NCBI RefSeq assembly: GCF_001667585.1
Contig: NZ_LZJZ01000032.1
Location: 62,001 to 126,000, forward strand
Length of the DNA stretch: 64,000 bases
Source: Mycobacterium sp. E2733
GTDB taxonomy: Bacteria > Actinomycetota > Actinomycetes > Mycobacteriales > Mycobacteriaceae
Direction: 5' to 3'
The notes below the pieces were generated by a model. It ran no database searches, was not told the origin of the DNA, and worked only from the letters and a program-made list of their open reading frames with translations. Positions 9,236 through 18,582 of this stretch are shown here, in pieces (the first letter of the stretch is position 1; each line of letters starts with the position of its first letter). The translations under genes and the position numbers were made by a program.

Positions 9236-10216
9236 TCACACCGCCGAGGCCAGCGCCGCCAGGGTTTCCGCCGACGAGTGCAGCGGCCGCCAGCCGAGCT
9301 GGGTGCGCGCTTTGGTGGTATCCATGACCATCGATGTGCGCGCGGTGTGCAGCCATTCCAGCATGGACGGGACCAGCGGCACCCGCGACAGCGCCGCCGA
9401 CGCGGCCGAGGCGGCCACGGCGGGCACCCGGACCGGGCGGCCGCCCAGGGCCCGGGCCACGTCGCCCACGGTCACGACGCCGTCCCCGGCAATGTTGTAC
9501 GCCCCTGGCGGCGCCGTGGCGGTGGCCGCCAGCGCGATCGCGCTCGCGACGTCGTCGTGGTGCACCAGCTGCAACGGGATGCCCGGATCCGGAACGACCG
9601 GCTTCAATATCGGCACCGCCTTGACCACGGCGCGCATCGGGCCGGGCAGTTGATTCCACGGCATCGCCTCGGCCAGGACGGTGGCGTTGGGCCCGGCGAC
9701 GATGCACGGCCGCAACACGTATACCTCGAGCGGCGAGTCCTTCGTGATCTCGCCGAGCAGCGCCTCACATGCCGCCTTCTGCGCCGAGTAGTAGTGCTCG
9801 TCGGACCCCCGTGCCGGGACGTCCTCGGTCAGCGGGTCGGGGTTGTCGCCGTGGTAGCCGTAGGCCGCCACCGACGACGTGTACACCAAGCGCCGCGCCC
9901 GCTCGCTGGCGACCGTCGCCTCGAACACGTTGCGGGTGCCCTGCAGGTTGATGCGGGCGCTTTCTTCCCTCGAGCCCATGATGATGAAGGCCAGGTGGAT
10001 GACCACGTCGGCCTGTGCCACCAGGGCGTCGACGGCCTCGCGGTCCAGGATGTCGCCCTGTTGGTAGGTGGTCTTCTGCCAGCCGCGCGACGACGGGTCA
10101 AATGGCCGGCGCGCCATCCCGACGATGGCGTCCACCGCGGGTTCGCGCTCAAGCGCCGTCACCGCGGACATCCCGATCTCGCCTGTTGGCCCGGTCACCG
10201 CGACGGTAATTCCCAC
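9236..10216 (-). CDS. NAD-dependent epimerase/dehydratase family SDR
   Basis: The protein of about 326 residues is an extended short-chain dehydrogenase. It shows the N-terminal VAVTGPTGEIGMSAV variant of the GxxGxxG dinucleotide motif, VVIHLAFI, the YTSSVAAYG serine region and the catalytic YxxxK as YYSAQKAACE. The C-terminal part has the QLVHHDDVASAI segment of sugar-epimerase-like members. Substrate cannot be told. I chose the GTG at 10216 because conservation begins there; an extension to 10396 is arginine-rich and unlike the family. It lies where M. tuberculosis has fdhF. Confidence 0.82.
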   Translation of the reverse strand: MGITVAVTGPTGEIGMSAVTALEREPAVDAIVGMARRPFDPSSRGWQKTTYQQGDILDREAVDALVAQADVVIHLAFIIMGSREESARINLQGTRNVFEATVASERARRLVYTSSVAAYGYHGDNPDPLTEDVPARGSDEHYYSAQKAACEALLGEITKDSPLEVYVLRPCIVAGPNATVLAEAMPWNQLPGPMRAVVKAVPILKPVVPDPGIPLQLVHHDDVASAIALAATATAPPGAYNIAGDGVVTVGDVARALGGRPVRVPAVAASAASAALSRVPLVPSMLEWLHTARTSMVMDTTKARTQLGWRPLHSSAETLAALASAV

Positions 10217-10407
10217 TTCAAGGCTCTTTCCCGTCCGGGCGCCGCCCAAACCACGGATGGGAAATATCACCAATGGGCGCCGCCGCGGGTGCGCCGATTC
10301 GTGCGCGCCGGACGCGCGGGTACCCGTATTGTCAGCGGGTGCTTTTTCGCTGGCCCGGGGACCGGCGGTCGAGGCGCGTAGATTCGTCGCAATCACACCG
10401 AACGGCG

Positions 10408-10435
10408 TGTAAGGCTCGCGCCAAGGACCGATAAT
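10408..10435 (+). promoter_or_regulatory. Possible promoter of the GAF-ANTAR gene
   Basis: GATAAT (10430-10435) resembles a -10 box and lies 16 bases after TGTAAG (10408-10413), a weak -35 match. It sits about 57 bases ahead of the coding start, in the divergent gap between the SDR and the GAF-ANTAR gene. This is pattern evidence only. Confidence 0.3.
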
Positions 10436-10491
10436 CTACGGCGATCGAACGCGGGGTCAGACTGCCGAATGCGCAGGGAATGAGGCACAAC

Positions 10492-11250
10492 ATGGGGGAC
10501 GAATCGACGGCCGCAGGCGGGCCGACGCCGGGCGGCGAGAAGGCCGACCCTGGGACGGTGTTCGCCGCGCTGGCCGAGATCATCTACCAGGGCTCCGACG
10601 TCGGCCAGATGTATGCCGCCATCTGCATCGCCGCCACCCTGGTCGTCCACGGATGCGACCACGCCAGCCTGTTGGTGCGTGACGGCGACCGCTACATCAC
10701 CGTGGGCGCTAGCGACCAGCTGGCGCAGCAGATCGACGAGCTGGAACGGCGGTCGGGGGACGGCCCCTGCATCGACGCGATCGAGGAGGAGACCCCCCAG
10801 ATCGACCCGGACCTGACGACGCCGTCGCTGTGGCCACAGCTGGCGAAGGTCCTGGTGGCCGAAACACCGGTGCGTGGGGCGATGGGCTTTAGGCTGCTGG
10901 TGGACAAAAGAAAAGGCGCCGCGCTCAACCTGTTCAGCGACACCGCAGGCGTGTTCGACGCCGAGGCGGCCGGGCGCGCGGCGGTGCTGGCCGCTTTCGC
11001 GAGCGTGGCCATCAATGCGGTCAACAAGGGCGAGGACGCCAGCAGCCTACGGCGGGGACTGCTGAGCAACCGTGAGATCGGCAAGGCGGTCGGCATGTTG
11101 ATGCTGCTCCACGACATGACCGAGACGCAGGCGTTCGACCTGCTGCGACGCCATTCCCAGGCGCTGAACATCAAGCTGGCCGACGTGGCGCGGGAGGTCA
11201 TCGAGAGACGCGGCCAACTGCCGCCCCCGGAAGACGACGAGAACAGCTAG
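10492..11250 (+). CDS. GAF and ANTAR domain regulator
   Basis: The 252-residue protein joins an N-terminal GAF sensor domain (about 20-165, with HASLLVRDGDRYITVGAS and GDGPCIDAIEE) to a C-terminal ANTAR RNA-binding domain (about 180-240: LLSNREIGKAVGMLMLLHDM, QAFDLLRRHSQ). ANTAR proteins act as transcription antiterminators by binding paired hexaloop hairpins in nascent RNA. No GAF ligand is evident. The ATG at 10492 has GAGG six bases upstream; the earlier ATG at 10480 has its AGGGA too close. It stands alone and convergent with the Rv2901c-like gene. Confidence 0.87.
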   Translation: MGDESTAAGGPTPGGEKADPGTVFAALAEIIYQGSDVGQMYAAICIAATLVVHGCDHASLLVRDGDRYITVGASDQLAQQIDELERRSGDGPCIDAIEEETPQIDPDLTTPSLWPQLAKVLVAETPVRGAMGFRLLVDKRKGAALNLFSDTAGVFDAEAAGRAAVLAAFASVAINAVNKGEDASSLRRGLLSNREIGKAVGMLMLLHDMTETQAFDLLRRHSQALNIKLADVAREVIERRGQLPPPEDDENS

Positions 11251-11255
11251 CCTCG

Positions 11256-11561
11256 CTACTCCGGCAGCCGCAGCTCGGGCTTTTCCACCTCTTCGATGTT
11301 GACGTCCTTGAACGTCACCACCCGCACCTGCTTGACGAACCGCGCCGGGCGGTACATGTCCCATACCCAGGCGTCGGAAAGCCGCAGCTCGAAGTACACC
11401 TCGCCGTCGGCGTTGCGGGGCACCATCTCCACGCTGTTGGCCAGGTAGAAGCGCCGCTCGGTTTCCACGACGAAGCTGAACTGGCCGACGATGTCCTTGT
11501 ATTCGCGGTACAGCGAGAGCTCCATCTCGGTTTCGTACTTTTCGAGATCCTCGGCACTCAT
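11256..11561 (-). CDS. DUF2469 protein (Rv2901c-like)
   Basis: This is a 101-residue protein, very highly conserved in actinobacteria, that begins [20 protein letters not shown]. It is rich in acidic and aromatic residues and has no membrane segment or known catalytic motif. Its function is unknown. The ATG overlaps the TGA of rnhB (ATGA), so it is translationally coupled to that gene and belongs to the lepB-rnhB-Rv2901c run. A longer frame to 11627 is inside rnhB and is rejected. Confidence 0.93.
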   Translation of the reverse strand: MSAEDLEKYETEMELSLYREYKDIVGQFSFVVETERRFYLANSVEMVPRNADGEVYFELRLSDAWVWDMYRPARFVKQVRVVTFKDVNIEEVEKPELRLPE

Positions 11562-12361
11562 CTGTTCAGACGTCCTTCTCGGAGAAACACTTCCCCCGGC
11601 GTTCCGCCCGGGGAATCCTGGCCCCATCTTTCCTCACCGATATCCCCCGCGCGCGGGCGAGGGTCCGGTCGGCATTCGGCCACGACGCGGCCGCCCGACC
11701 CTTCTGACCCTATGGCCACGCGCCGGACGTTGATGAACGAATGGCGGTGTTCGGGACAGGGACCCAGCTGCGTCAGCGCCGTGCTGTGCGCCGGTGTGCT
11801 GTAGCCCTTGTGCTCGGCGAAGCCGTAACCCGGGTGGTCGGCGTCCATGGCGACCATCAGCCGATCCCGGCTGACCTTCGCCAGCACGCTGGCCGCGGCG
11901 ATACACGCCGCCGCGGCGTCGCCGCCGATGACGGGCAGCGACGGCACCGGCAGGCCCGGGACCCGGAATCCGTCGCTGAGCACGTACCCGGGCCGCAGCG
12001 ACAGGCCCGCGACGGCGCGGCGCATGCCTTCGATGTTGGCGACGTGCACGCCGCGCCGGTCCACCTCGGCGGGCGGGATGAACACCACGTGGTAGGCCAG
12101 CGCGTAGCGACGGATCAGCGGGAACAACTTCTCCCGGGCAGCCTCGGTGAGCTTTTTCGAATCATCAAGCGCCGCAAGGCTCTCCAGCCGCCCCGGGCCA
12201 AGCACGCAGGCGGCCACCACCAGCGGGCCGGCGCAGGCGCCGCGGCCGACTTCGTCCACGCCGGCCACCGGCCCCAGACCGTTGCGATACAGCGCGGACT
12301 CCAGCGTGCGCAACCCCGACGATTTGCGGATCACCGTCCGCGGCGGCCACGTCGTGGCCAT
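11558..12361 (-). CDS. rnhB: Ribonuclease HII
   Basis: RNase HII removes ribonucleotides and RNA primers from RNA-DNA hybrids. The 267-residue protein has the signature [20 protein letters not shown] (about residues 34-53) with the D-E catalytic pair, the conserved [12 protein letters not shown] segment and [13 protein letters not shown], where further acidic/basic catalytic residues lie. The C-terminal 50 residues are charged and variable. The ATG at 12361 lies two bases after the lepB stop, so lepB and rnhB are co-transcribed and probably coupled. Confidence 0.95.
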   Translation of the reverse strand: MATTWPPRTVIRKSSGLRTLESALYRNGLGPVAGVDEVGRGACAGPLVVAACVLGPGRLESLAALDDSKKLTEAAREKLFPLIRRYALAYHVVFIPPAEVDRRGVHVANIEGMRRAVAGLSLRPGYVLSDGFRVPGLPVPSLPVIGGDAAAACIAAASVLAKVSRDRLMVAMDADHPGYGFAEHKGYSTPAHSTALTQLGPCPEHRHSFINVRRVAIGSEGSGGRVVAECRPDPRPRAGDIGEERWGQDSPGGTPGEVFLREGRLNR

Positions 12362-12363
12362 GG

Positions 12364-13254
12364 CTACTGATGCTGCTGCGGGTTCACCGAGGACACGCCA
12401 CCCCATCGCCCGGGCGGCCACACGATGAACCTCGCCTTGCCGATCACGTTGGACACCGGCACGGTCCCCGACGCGGGGTCGCCCGTGCACAACACACCCT
12501 TGAGCGCCTCGGCCGGGACACTGTTGCAATGGGCGCGGGAATCCGCCGAGTGCGTCCGGTTGTCGCCCATCACCCACAGCCGCCCCTGCGGAACCGTGAC
12601 CGGCCCGAACTCGCTGCCCAGGCATGGATACACCGACGGGTCAGCCATCATGGTGGCCGGATCCAGGTAGGGCTCTTTGAGCGGCTTGCCGTTGACCGTC
12701 AAGCCGGTGTCGGCCCGGCACTGCACCGTCTGCCCGCCGACCGCGATGACCCGCTTGACCAAGTCGTTCTCGTCGGGAGGCACGAAGCCGATGAAGGACA
12801 GCGCGTCCTGTGCCCAGTGCAGCACGGTGTTGTTCGACCGGATCGACTTGTACCCCAGATTCCAGGAGGGCGGTCCCTTGAAGACGATGACATCCCCGGG
12901 GCGGGGCGATTCGAAGCGATAGCTGACCTTGTCGACCATGATCCGGTCGCCGACGCAACCGGCGCACCCGTGCAGCGTCGGCTCCATCGATTCCGATGGG
13001 ATCAGGTAGGGCCGTGCCACGAACGTCAACATGACGTAATAGAGGGCCACCGCGATCACCGCGAGCAGCGCGAATTCCCGCAGCGTGGATCGTTTGGTGC
13101 GCTCGGGCGCGCCCTCGTCGGGCGCCTCTAGGGGTTCGGGGACGGTTTCGGCCGCCGTCAGCGACTCGCCTTCGGGCGTGTCCGGGGTGCGGGTGGAGAC
13201 CTTCGGCTCTGACTGGGCGGACTGGGGCTCAGATGAGTCCGTGGGATCGGTCAC
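12364..13254 (-). CDS. lepB: Signal peptidase I
   Basis: LepB cleaves signal peptides from Sec and Tat substrates at the outer face of the membrane. The 296-residue protein has a disordered acidic N-terminal tail (residues 1-53), one transmembrane segment (about 59-80) and the catalytic domain: SESMEPTL with nucleophile Ser89, [10 protein letters not shown] with general base Lys167, and [11 protein letters not shown] near residue 233. The start is GTG. It is followed by rnhB after two bases. Length matches M. tuberculosis LepB (Rv2903c). Confidence 0.96.
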   Translation of the reverse strand: MTDPTDSSEPQSAQSEPKVSTRTPDTPEGESLTAAETVPEPLEAPDEGAPERTKRSTLREFALLAVIAVALYYVMLTFVARPYLIPSESMEPTLHGCAGCVGDRIMVDKVSYRFESPRPGDVIVFKGPPSWNLGYKSIRSNNTVLHWAQDALSFIGFVPPDENDLVKRVIAVGGQTVQCRADTGLTVNGKPLKEPYLDPATMMADPSVYPCLGSEFGPVTVPQGRLWVMGDNRTHSADSRAHCNSVPAEALKGVLCTGDPASGTVPVSNVIGKARFIVWPPGRWGGVSSVNPQQHQ

Positions 13255-13323
13255 GAGATCAGAGTAGCCAGCGCAGATTGTGGCGCTGTAAACCGACCGG
13301 AACTCCCGCCCGGCCGTCGCGGC

Positions 13324-13665
13324 TCAGCGCTTTTCCTTGATCTTGGCCTTCTTGCCGCGGAGCTCGCGCAGGTAGTACAGCTTGGCGCGACGGACATCAC
13401 CACGGGTCACCACCTCGATGTGGTCGATGTTCGGCGAGTGCACCGGGAAGGTCCGCTCGACGCCGACGCCGTAGCTCTCCTTGCGCACGGTGAAGGTTTC
13501 GCGGATGCCACCGCCCTGCCGACGGATCACCGCGCCCTTGAACACCTGGATACGCTCCTTGGCGCCCTCGATCACCTTGACGTGCACGTTGACGGTGTCG
13601 CCCGGGCCGAAAACCGGGATGTCGTCGCGCAGCGACGCTTGGTCGACGAAGTCCAGGCGGTTCAT
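13324..13665 (-). CDS. rplS: 50S ribosomal protein L19
   Basis: The product has 113 residues, starting [20 protein letters not shown], with the L19 signature region [20 protein letters not shown] and a basic C-terminal end. The length equals that of M. tuberculosis L19 (Rv2904c). Much longer frames reading through upstream sequence to 13821 or beyond are not supported. It is separated from lepB by 69 bases and probably has its own promoter in the 352-base gap shared with lppW. Confidence 0.98.
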   Translation of the reverse strand: MNRLDFVDQASLRDDIPVFGPGDTVNVHVKVIEGAKERIQVFKGAVIRRQGGGIRETFTVRKESYGVGVERTFPVHSPNIDHIEVVTRGDVRRAKLYYLRELRGKKAKIKEKR

Positions 13666-13820
13666 CTGAGAAGACACTTCCTTGCGGTCGCGGCCTGCGG
13701 CAACAGCTCTCACCTGGATGTGAGGCGGTCGCCAAGCCGATGGTTTGGGGCAACTTGCGCGTATCTCGCAGCGGGCGAAAGCGGCCCGGCCGGCCTGCAA
13801 CCGCTGGAGACAACTGGTCA

Positions 13821-13849
13821 ATTGTGCCAGACAGCGGGCTTGCCACGAA
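13821..13849 (-). promoter_or_regulatory. Possible rplS promoter in the 352-base rplS/lppW gap
   Basis: On the minus strand CACAAT (13821-13826) preceded by TGG could be a -10 box, with TTCGTG (13844-13849) 17 bases upstream as a -35. The same CTGGCACAAT string occurs upstream of rpsP (17085-17094), which supports a shared ribosomal-gene promoter type. The leader to the rplS start would be about 150 bases. Apart from this and a possible TACATA -10 for lppW I saw nothing in the gap 13666-14017. Confidence 0.38.
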
Positions 13850-14017
13850 AATCACAGCATCGAACGCGGTTCGCAACGAGCCGAAAACGCTGGTGAATGG
13901 TACATATGACTGGGGCCAGAACGCGCTACCGGACCTTGCGTGATGGCCGGAGCAGGTGGCGCGATGCGGCCCGCACCTGTGCACTTGGGTGCGTCGGAGC
14001 CACATCGGAGGAGAGGA

Positions 14018-14986
14018 ATGCGCGTTCGGCCGCTGATTCTGTTCACTGCCACAGCGGCGGTGGCATTGGTCGTGGCCGCCGGATGCGAGGCGAAGGTACA
14101 GGCCAAGGTATATAGCCTCCCGGTGTACGTCACGCCCGACCGCGGTCTGCGCCAGCCGCCCCCACAGTCCGCCGAGCTCATGCTCGAGGCGGCCAAGCCA
14201 CCGCAGCCCGACCGGCAGCTGACGGGCGCGGGGCCCGTCGGCCTGCAGGCGCGGGTGCAGCAGGCAACCGACGAAGCCGCCGCCGGCGGAGCCGCCCTCT
14301 CGGTGGCGATCCTCGATCGGAAAACCCACCAGCTGGTCTCCACGGGCAACAGCCAGGTCATCGGTACCGCATCGGTGGCCAAGCTGTTCATCGCCGACGA
14401 CCTGCTGCTGCACGAATCCGAGGGCAAGGCCGCGCTGAGCGCGGACGACCGCCAGGCGTTGGACATCATGTTGCAGTCCTCCGACGACGGCGCGGCCGAG
14501 AAGTTCTGGGGGCAGGGCGGCGAGAACGCCATCATCACCGCGGTCGCGGCCCGCTACGGGCTCACGTCGACCACCCCGCCGAGCGACGGACGCTGGTGGA
14601 ACACGATGAGCACGACGACCGACCTGATCCGTTACTACGAAATGCTGCTCGACGGGTCGGGCGGGCTGCCCGCCGACAAGGCGAAGGTCATCGTCGACGA
14701 CCTGGCCCAGTCCACCCCGAACGGGCTCGACGGCTACCCGCAACGCTTCGGCATCCCGGAGGGGCTGTACGCCGAACCGGTGGCGGTCAAGCAGGGCTGG
14801 ATGTGCTGCATCGGCAGCGACTGGATGCACCTGTCGACGGGCGTGGTCGGTGCCGACCGCCGTTACATCATGGTGGTGCAGTCCCTGCAGCCCTCCGACG
14901 ACGTCACCGCACGCGAGACCATCACCCGGGCGGTCAGGACGATATTTCCCGAGGGGCGAATCGACCCGCTGCGACGCGGGCTCTAA
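14018..14986 (+). CDS. lppW: Lipoprotein LppW, serine-hydrolase/beta-lactamase-like
   Basis: The 322-residue protein has a lipoprotein signal peptide ending in VVAAGC (Cys23). The domain after it resembles the beta-lactamase/penicillin-binding fold: [15 protein letters not shown] near residue 120 contains the SxxK motif (S-V-A-K), followed by [13 protein letters not shown] near 155. Cysteines in WMCCIGSD near the C-terminus are unusual. Whether it is catalytically active is unknown. AGGAGAGGA directly before the ATG at 14018 fixes the start; an in-frame start at 13940 is rejected. It overlaps the stop of trmD by four bases on the opposite strand. Confidence 0.9.
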   Translation: MRVRPLILFTATAAVALVVAAGCEAKVQAKVYSLPVYVTPDRGLRQPPPQSAELMLEAAKPPQPDRQLTGAGPVGLQARVQQATDEAAAGGAALSVAILDRKTHQLVSTGNSQVIGTASVAKLFIADDLLLHESEGKAALSADDRQALDIMLQSSDDGAAEKFWGQGGENAIITAVAARYGLTSTTPPSDGRWWNTMSTTTDLIRYYEMLLDGSGGLPADKAKVIVDDLAQSTPNGLDGYPQRFGIPEGLYAEPVAVKQGWMCCIGSDWMHLSTGVVGADRRYIMVVQSLQPSDDVTARETITRAVRTIFPEGRIDPLRRGL

Positions 14987-15678
14987 TCCCGCGGGTCCAG
15001 CAGCTCGGGCCGGCGTTCGCGGGTGCGCTGCAGCGAGACCTCCCGGCGCCAGGCGGCCACGCGCGCGTGGTCGCCGGATAACAACACCTCGGGAACATCG
15101 AGCCCCCGCCAGGTCGGCGGCCGGGTATAGCTGGGCCCCTCCAGCAGCCGGTCCAGGGCCGGCGAGTGCGAATCCTCCCGATGCGACGCCGGATTGCCGA
15201 GGACACCCTCGAGCAGGCGCACCACGGCCTCGATCATCACCACCGCCGCCGATTCCCCACCGGGCAGGACGTAGTCGCCGATCGAGACCTCCTCGACCCG
15301 CATCCGCCGGGCGGCGTCCTCGATCACCCGCTGGTCGATGCCCTCGTAGCGGCCGCACGCAAACACCAGCTGTTCCTCAGCGCTCCACCGCTGGGCGTCA
15401 GCCTGCGTGAACAACTTGCCCGCGGGCGTGGGAACGACCAAAAGCGTTTGCTCCGAACATATCTCGTCCAGTGCGTCGCCCCACACCGGCGCCTTCATCA
15501 CCATCCCGGGGCCACCGCCGTACGGCGCGTCGTCGACCGAGCGATGCACGTCGTGCGTCCAGCGACGCAGATCGTGCACCTGCAGGTCGACCAGGCCCGA
15601 CTGAATCGCCTTGCCCGGCAACGATTGCCGCAGCGGGTCCAGGAAGGTCGGGAAGATCGTGACGACGTCGATTCTCAT
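14983..15678 (-). CDS. trmD: tRNA (guanine-N1-)-methyltransferase
   Basis: TrmD forms m1G37 in tRNAs reading CNN codons, preventing frameshifts. The 231-residue SPOUT-family protein begins [20 protein letters not shown] and has [14 protein letters not shown], the knot-forming [11 protein letters not shown] (about 108-118), [11 protein letters not shown] and the C-terminal DNA/tRNA-binding part [10 protein letters not shown]. It overlaps the end of rimM by four bases (ATGA), so the two are coupled. Confidence 0.97.
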   Translation of the reverse strand: MRIDVVTIFPTFLDPLRQSLPGKAIQSGLVDLQVHDLRRWTHDVHRSVDDAPYGGGPGMVMKAPVWGDALDEICSEQTLLVVPTPAGKLFTQADAQRWSAEEQLVFACGRYEGIDQRVIEDAARRMRVEEVSIGDYVLPGGESAAVVMIEAVVRLLEGVLGNPASHREDSHSPALDRLLEGPSYTRPPTWRGLDVPEVLLSGDHARVAAWRREVSLQRTRERRPELLDPRD

Positions 15679-16196
15679 GCGAGATCCAGCAGGCCCTCGG
15701 GCGGATCGATCTCGACGCTACGGTCGCCGAGCGACACCGACGTGACGATCGCGCCAACGAACGGCACCAACACTTCCCCGCCGTCGCCCCGGCGCACCGC
15801 CAACAGCTCACCCCCGGCGGTGTGCAACACCTCGGCGACGACGCCGACCTCCTGGCCCGTGACGGTCCGGACGTGCAGGCCTTCGAGCTGGTGGTCGTAG
15901 TAGGTGTCCGGCTCGTCGATGGGGGGCAAGTCATCGGAATCGACGACGAACACGGTGCCGCGCAGCGCGTCGGCGGCGTCGCGGTCCGTCACCCCGGCCA
16001 ATCGCAGCAGCAGCCGACCACCGTGTTCGCGCGCGCTCTCGACGACGAAGTCGCGTTCCTCGCCGCCGCGGGATGTCTTGCCGTGCAGGGTATTACCCGG
16101 CGCAAAGCGGGCCGCTGGGTCATCGGTGCGGATCTCGACGACGACCTCGCCGCCGATCCCGTGCGCTTTCGCGACGCGCCCGACGGTCAACTCCAA
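15675..16196 (-). CDS. rimM: Ribosome maturation factor RimM
   Basis: RimM assists 30S head assembly by acting on S19 and 16S rRNA. The protein has the N-terminal RimM barrel ([18 protein letters not shown]) and the C-terminal PRC barrel ([32 protein letters not shown]). I chose the TTG at 16196 because GGAG lies five bases upstream and family conservation begins there, giving 173 residues; the longer frame to 16256 would run into khpA. It sits between khpA and trmD in the standard ribosome-biogenesis operon. Confidence 0.94.
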   Translation of the reverse strand: MELTVGRVAKAHGIGGEVVVEIRTDDPAARFAPGNTLHGKTSRGGEERDFVVESAREHGGRLLLRLAGVTDRDAADALRGTVFVVDSDDLPPIDEPDTYYDHQLEGLHVRTVTGQEVGVVAEVLHTAGGELLAVRRGDGGEVLVPFVGAIVTSVSLGDRSVEIDPPEGLLDLA

Positions 16197-16212
16197 CGGA
16201 GCTCCATCAGCG

Positions 16213-16455
16213 CTATTGGTCGGTGTCCACCACGTCGACGCGGATCCCCCGGCCACCGATACCGGCGACCAGGGTGCGCAGGGCGGTCGCGGTACGTCCG
16301 CCGCGACCGATCACCTTGCCCAGGTCGTCGGGATGGACGTGGACCTCGACAGTTCGGCCGCGGCGGCTGGTCACCATGTCCACCCGGACATCGTCGGGGT
16401 TGTCGACAATCCCACGGACCAGGTGTTCGACCGCGTCAACGACGACCGTGCTCAC
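16213..16455 (-). CDS. khpA: KH-domain RNA-binding protein KhpA
   Basis: The 80-residue protein is a single KH domain with the RNA-binding loop [15 protein letters not shown] (about 46-60). KhpA works with KhpB in RNA binding and cell-wall regulation in other Gram-positives; the mycobacterial role is inferred. It is located between rpsP and rimM, its usual place, with five bases after rpsP. Confidence 0.95.
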   Translation of the reverse strand: MSTVVVDAVEHLVRGIVDNPDDVRVDMVTSRRGRTVEVHVHPDDLGKVIGRGGRTATALRTLVAGIGGRGIRVDVVDTDQ

Positions 16456-16460
16456 GTCAG

Positions 16461-16958
16461 TCAGCTTTCGGCGCTCGGCGCGGCCTGCTCGCCGCCCTCG
16501 GCAGCCGGCTCCGCCGGCGCGGCGTCAGCGGCCGCCTCCGCCGGCGCGGCGGCCTTGGCGGCCTTCTTCGCGGGCGCCTTCTTCTTCGGCTTCGCGGCCT
16601 CGGTGGTGGGACCGCCCTCGGCCTCAGCCAGCGCGGCGTTGAACAGATCGAGCTTGCTGGGCTTCGGCGGGGCAACCTTCAAGCGACCCTCGGCACCGGG
16701 CAGGCCCTTGAACTTCTGCCAGTCGCCGGTGATCTGCAGCAGCTTGCGGACCGGCTCGGTGGGCTGAGCGCCCACGGAAAGCCAGTACTGCGCGCGCTCC
16801 GAGTTGATCTCGATCAGGCTCGGCTCTTCCTTCGGGTGGTAGCGGCCGATGACCTCGATGGAGCGGCCGTCGCGCCGCGTGCGCGCGTCGGCCACGGAGA
16901 TGCGGTACTGGGGATTGCGGATCTTGCCAAGCCGAGTCAGCTTGATCTTCACAGCCAT
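16461..16958 (-). CDS. rpsP: 30S ribosomal protein S16 with Ala/Lys-rich tail
   Basis: The 165-residue protein begins [20 protein letters not shown], the S16 signature. The core domain ends near residue 110. A low-complexity tail follows, first lysine/alanine-rich ([17 protein letters not shown]), then acidic, as in other mycobacteria (162 residues in M. tuberculosis). The ATG at 16958 is preceded by AGGAGAATC. It is the first gene of rpsP-khpA-rimM-trmD. Confidence 0.98.
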   Translation of the reverse strand: MAVKIKLTRLGKIRNPQYRISVADARTRRDGRSIEVIGRYHPKEEPSLIEINSERAQYWLSVGAQPTEPVRKLLQITGDWQKFKGLPGAEGRLKVAPPKPSKLDLFNAALAEAEGGPTTEAAKPKKKAPAKKAAKAAAPAEAAADAAPAEPAAEGGEQAAPSAES

Positions 16959-17084
16959 GGTTAAGCGGATTCTCCTGTGTGTGTCACGCTGCAATTCAGC
17001 GATCGGGGCGGGATGCCCGGATCCGGTTTTGCCTCGCGTGTATGACCACGAAGCGATGCGTAATCGCTCGGTGGACAGCCGCCC

Positions 17085-17114
17085 ATTGTGCCAGAACGGG
17101 GCGCCGGGCCAGAA
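17085..17114 (-). promoter_or_regulatory. Possible rpsP operon promoter
   Basis: Minus-strand CACAAT (17085-17090) preceded by TGG and, 18 bases upstream, TTCTGG (17109-17114) resemble a -10/-35 pair. The CTGGCACAAT block is the same as in the candidate rplS promoter. It would give a leader of about 120 bases ahead of rpsP. The 252-base gap 16959-17210 shows nothing else clear. Confidence 0.35.
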
Positions 17115-17210
17115 ATCCGCTCGATCGTCACCCAGATTGCCGTGATGGTCGCGTTCGGGGCGCAAGGCACAGCCGTGGCGGCAATCTCGGCGAAGGAGGC
17201 CGAAGCCGGG

Positions 17211-17630
17211 CTACATGACCTTCTGGAAGACCTTGGTCTCGACCCGGCGGGTCATCCGCCAGCCCTCGGGCGTGCGGACGAACTCGTCGTCGTACCAGAG
17301 CCCACAGAACAGCACCTGATCCTTGTCCCCGCCGAGCACCATCGGGTTGAAGCAGATCACCCGCGAGGAGGCCTTGTCCCCGTCGATCTCCACCGAGAAG
17401 TTGCCAAGCATGTGTGCGTATACCGGGAAGTTCGGCAGCACCTCCGACAGCCACTTCTTGACCTCCGGATAGTGGCCCTCGAAGCCGCCGAGGGCGGTGT
17501 AGTCGATGTACGCGTCTTCCGTGAACACCTTGTCGAGATCGTCGAATCGGCGCTGGTCGATGGCGGTGGAGTAGTCCACCAGAAGCTGCTGGATCTCTAA
17601 GCGGTCGGAAATCTCGGCCAGACTCAACAT
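17211..17630 (-). CDS. SnoaL-like / NTF2-fold protein (Rv2910c-like)
   Basis: The 139-residue protein has the SnoaL_4-type pattern: EIQQLLVDYSTAIDQRRFDDL near the N-terminus, VFTEDAYIDYTALGG, and a C-terminal WYDDEFVRTPEGWRMTRRV strand. Such proteins are small cone-shaped barrels that include isomerases and dehydratases; no substrate can be assigned. The ATG at 17630 begins the conserved part; the frame further upstream runs antisense to dacB2. It is divergent from dacB2 with 58 bases between. Confidence 0.85.
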   Translation of the reverse strand: MLSLAEISDRLEIQQLLVDYSTAIDQRRFDDLDKVFTEDAYIDYTALGGFEGHYPEVKKWLSEVLPNFPVYAHMLGNFSVEIDGDKASSRVICFNPMVLGGDKDQVLFCGLWYDDEFVRTPEGWRMTRRVETKVFQKVM

Positions 17631-17688
17631 GCATCGGACAGTACTGATAATCGACGCCGAACAGGCCCGGTAGTTAGACTTTCGGCCC

Positions 17689-18582
17689 ATGCGCAAGGTC
17701 ATGGCCCTCAGGGTCGGCGTCGCGGCCCTGCTCACGGTCGGTGCGTGCGCTGCCACCGCCCCCACCTCCTGGGCCGACAGCATGCAGCCGGTGGGCTCGG
17801 TGCCGATCCCGGACGGCCCGGCCCAGACCTGGATCGTCGCCGATCTCGACAGCGGGCAGGTGCTGGCCGGCCGCGACCAGGACGTACCCCATCCGCCGGC
17901 GAGCACCATCAAGACGCTGCTGGCCCAGGTGGTCCTGGACTCGGTGAGCCTGGACTCCACCGTCGTCGCCGACGTCGCCGACACCCAAGTGGAGTGCAAC
18001 TGCGTCGGCATCAAGCCGGGCCGCACCTACACCGCGCGCCAGCTCCTCGACGGCCTGCTGCTGGTCTCGGGTAACGACGCCGCCAACACGCTGGCGCACA
18101 TGCTGGGCGGGCCTGACGCCACGGTCGCCAAGATGAACGCCAAGGCCGCCTCGCTCGGCGCGACGAGCACCCATGCCGCGACGCCGTCCGGCCTCGACGG
18201 TCCCGGCGGATCCGGGTCGTCGACCGCGCACGATTTGGCCGTCATCTTCCGCGCCGCGATGGCCAACCCGGTGTTCGCGCAGATCACCGCCGAGCCGTCG
18301 GCGATGTTCCCCGGCGACCCGGCTTCTGGGGGCGACCACCTCATCACCAACCAGGACGAGCTGCTGCAGCGCTACCCCGGCGCGATCGGCGGCAAGACCG
18401 GGTTCACCAACGCCGCCCGCAAGACCTTTGTCGGGGCCGCCTCCCGCGGGGGCCGCCGGCTGGTCATCGCCATGATGTACGGGCTGGTCAAAGAGGGCGG
18501 GCCGACGTACTGGGACCAGGCGGCGACGTTGTTCGACTGGGGGTTCGCCCAAAGCCCGCAGTCCAGCATCGGCTCGCTGTAG
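17689..18582 (+). CDS. dacB2: D-alanyl-D-alanine carboxypeptidase DacB2
   Basis: This penicillin-binding protein trims the terminal D-Ala from peptidoglycan stem peptides outside the membrane. The 297-residue protein has a signal peptide (about 1-29, ending TSWAD), SxxK as STIK (Ser72, Lys75), SGN (127-129) and KTG (236-238), the complete catalytic set of the S11 family. It lacks the long C-terminal domain and amphipathic anchor of PBP5-type enzymes, like Rv2911. Its stop is adjacent to the convergent TetR gene. Confidence 0.95.
   Translation: MRKVMALRVGVAALLTVGACAATAPTSWADSMQPVGSVPIPDGPAQTWIVADLDSGQVLAGRDQDVPHPPASTIKTLLAQVVLDSVSLDSTVVADVADTQVECNCVGIKPGRTYTARQLLDGLLLVSGNDAANTLAHMLGGPDATVAKMNAKAASLGATSTHAATPSGLDGPGGSGSSTAHDLAVIFRAAMANPVFAQITAEPSAMFPGDPASGGDHLITNQDELLQRYPGAIGGKTGFTNAARKTFVGAASRGGRRLVIAMMYGLVKEGGPTYWDQAATLFDWGFAQSPQSSIGSL

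Noticed and set aside
13397..15358. 653-codon open frame on the minus strand
   Set aside because: It overlaps rplS, lppW and trmD in another frame; all three are well supported.
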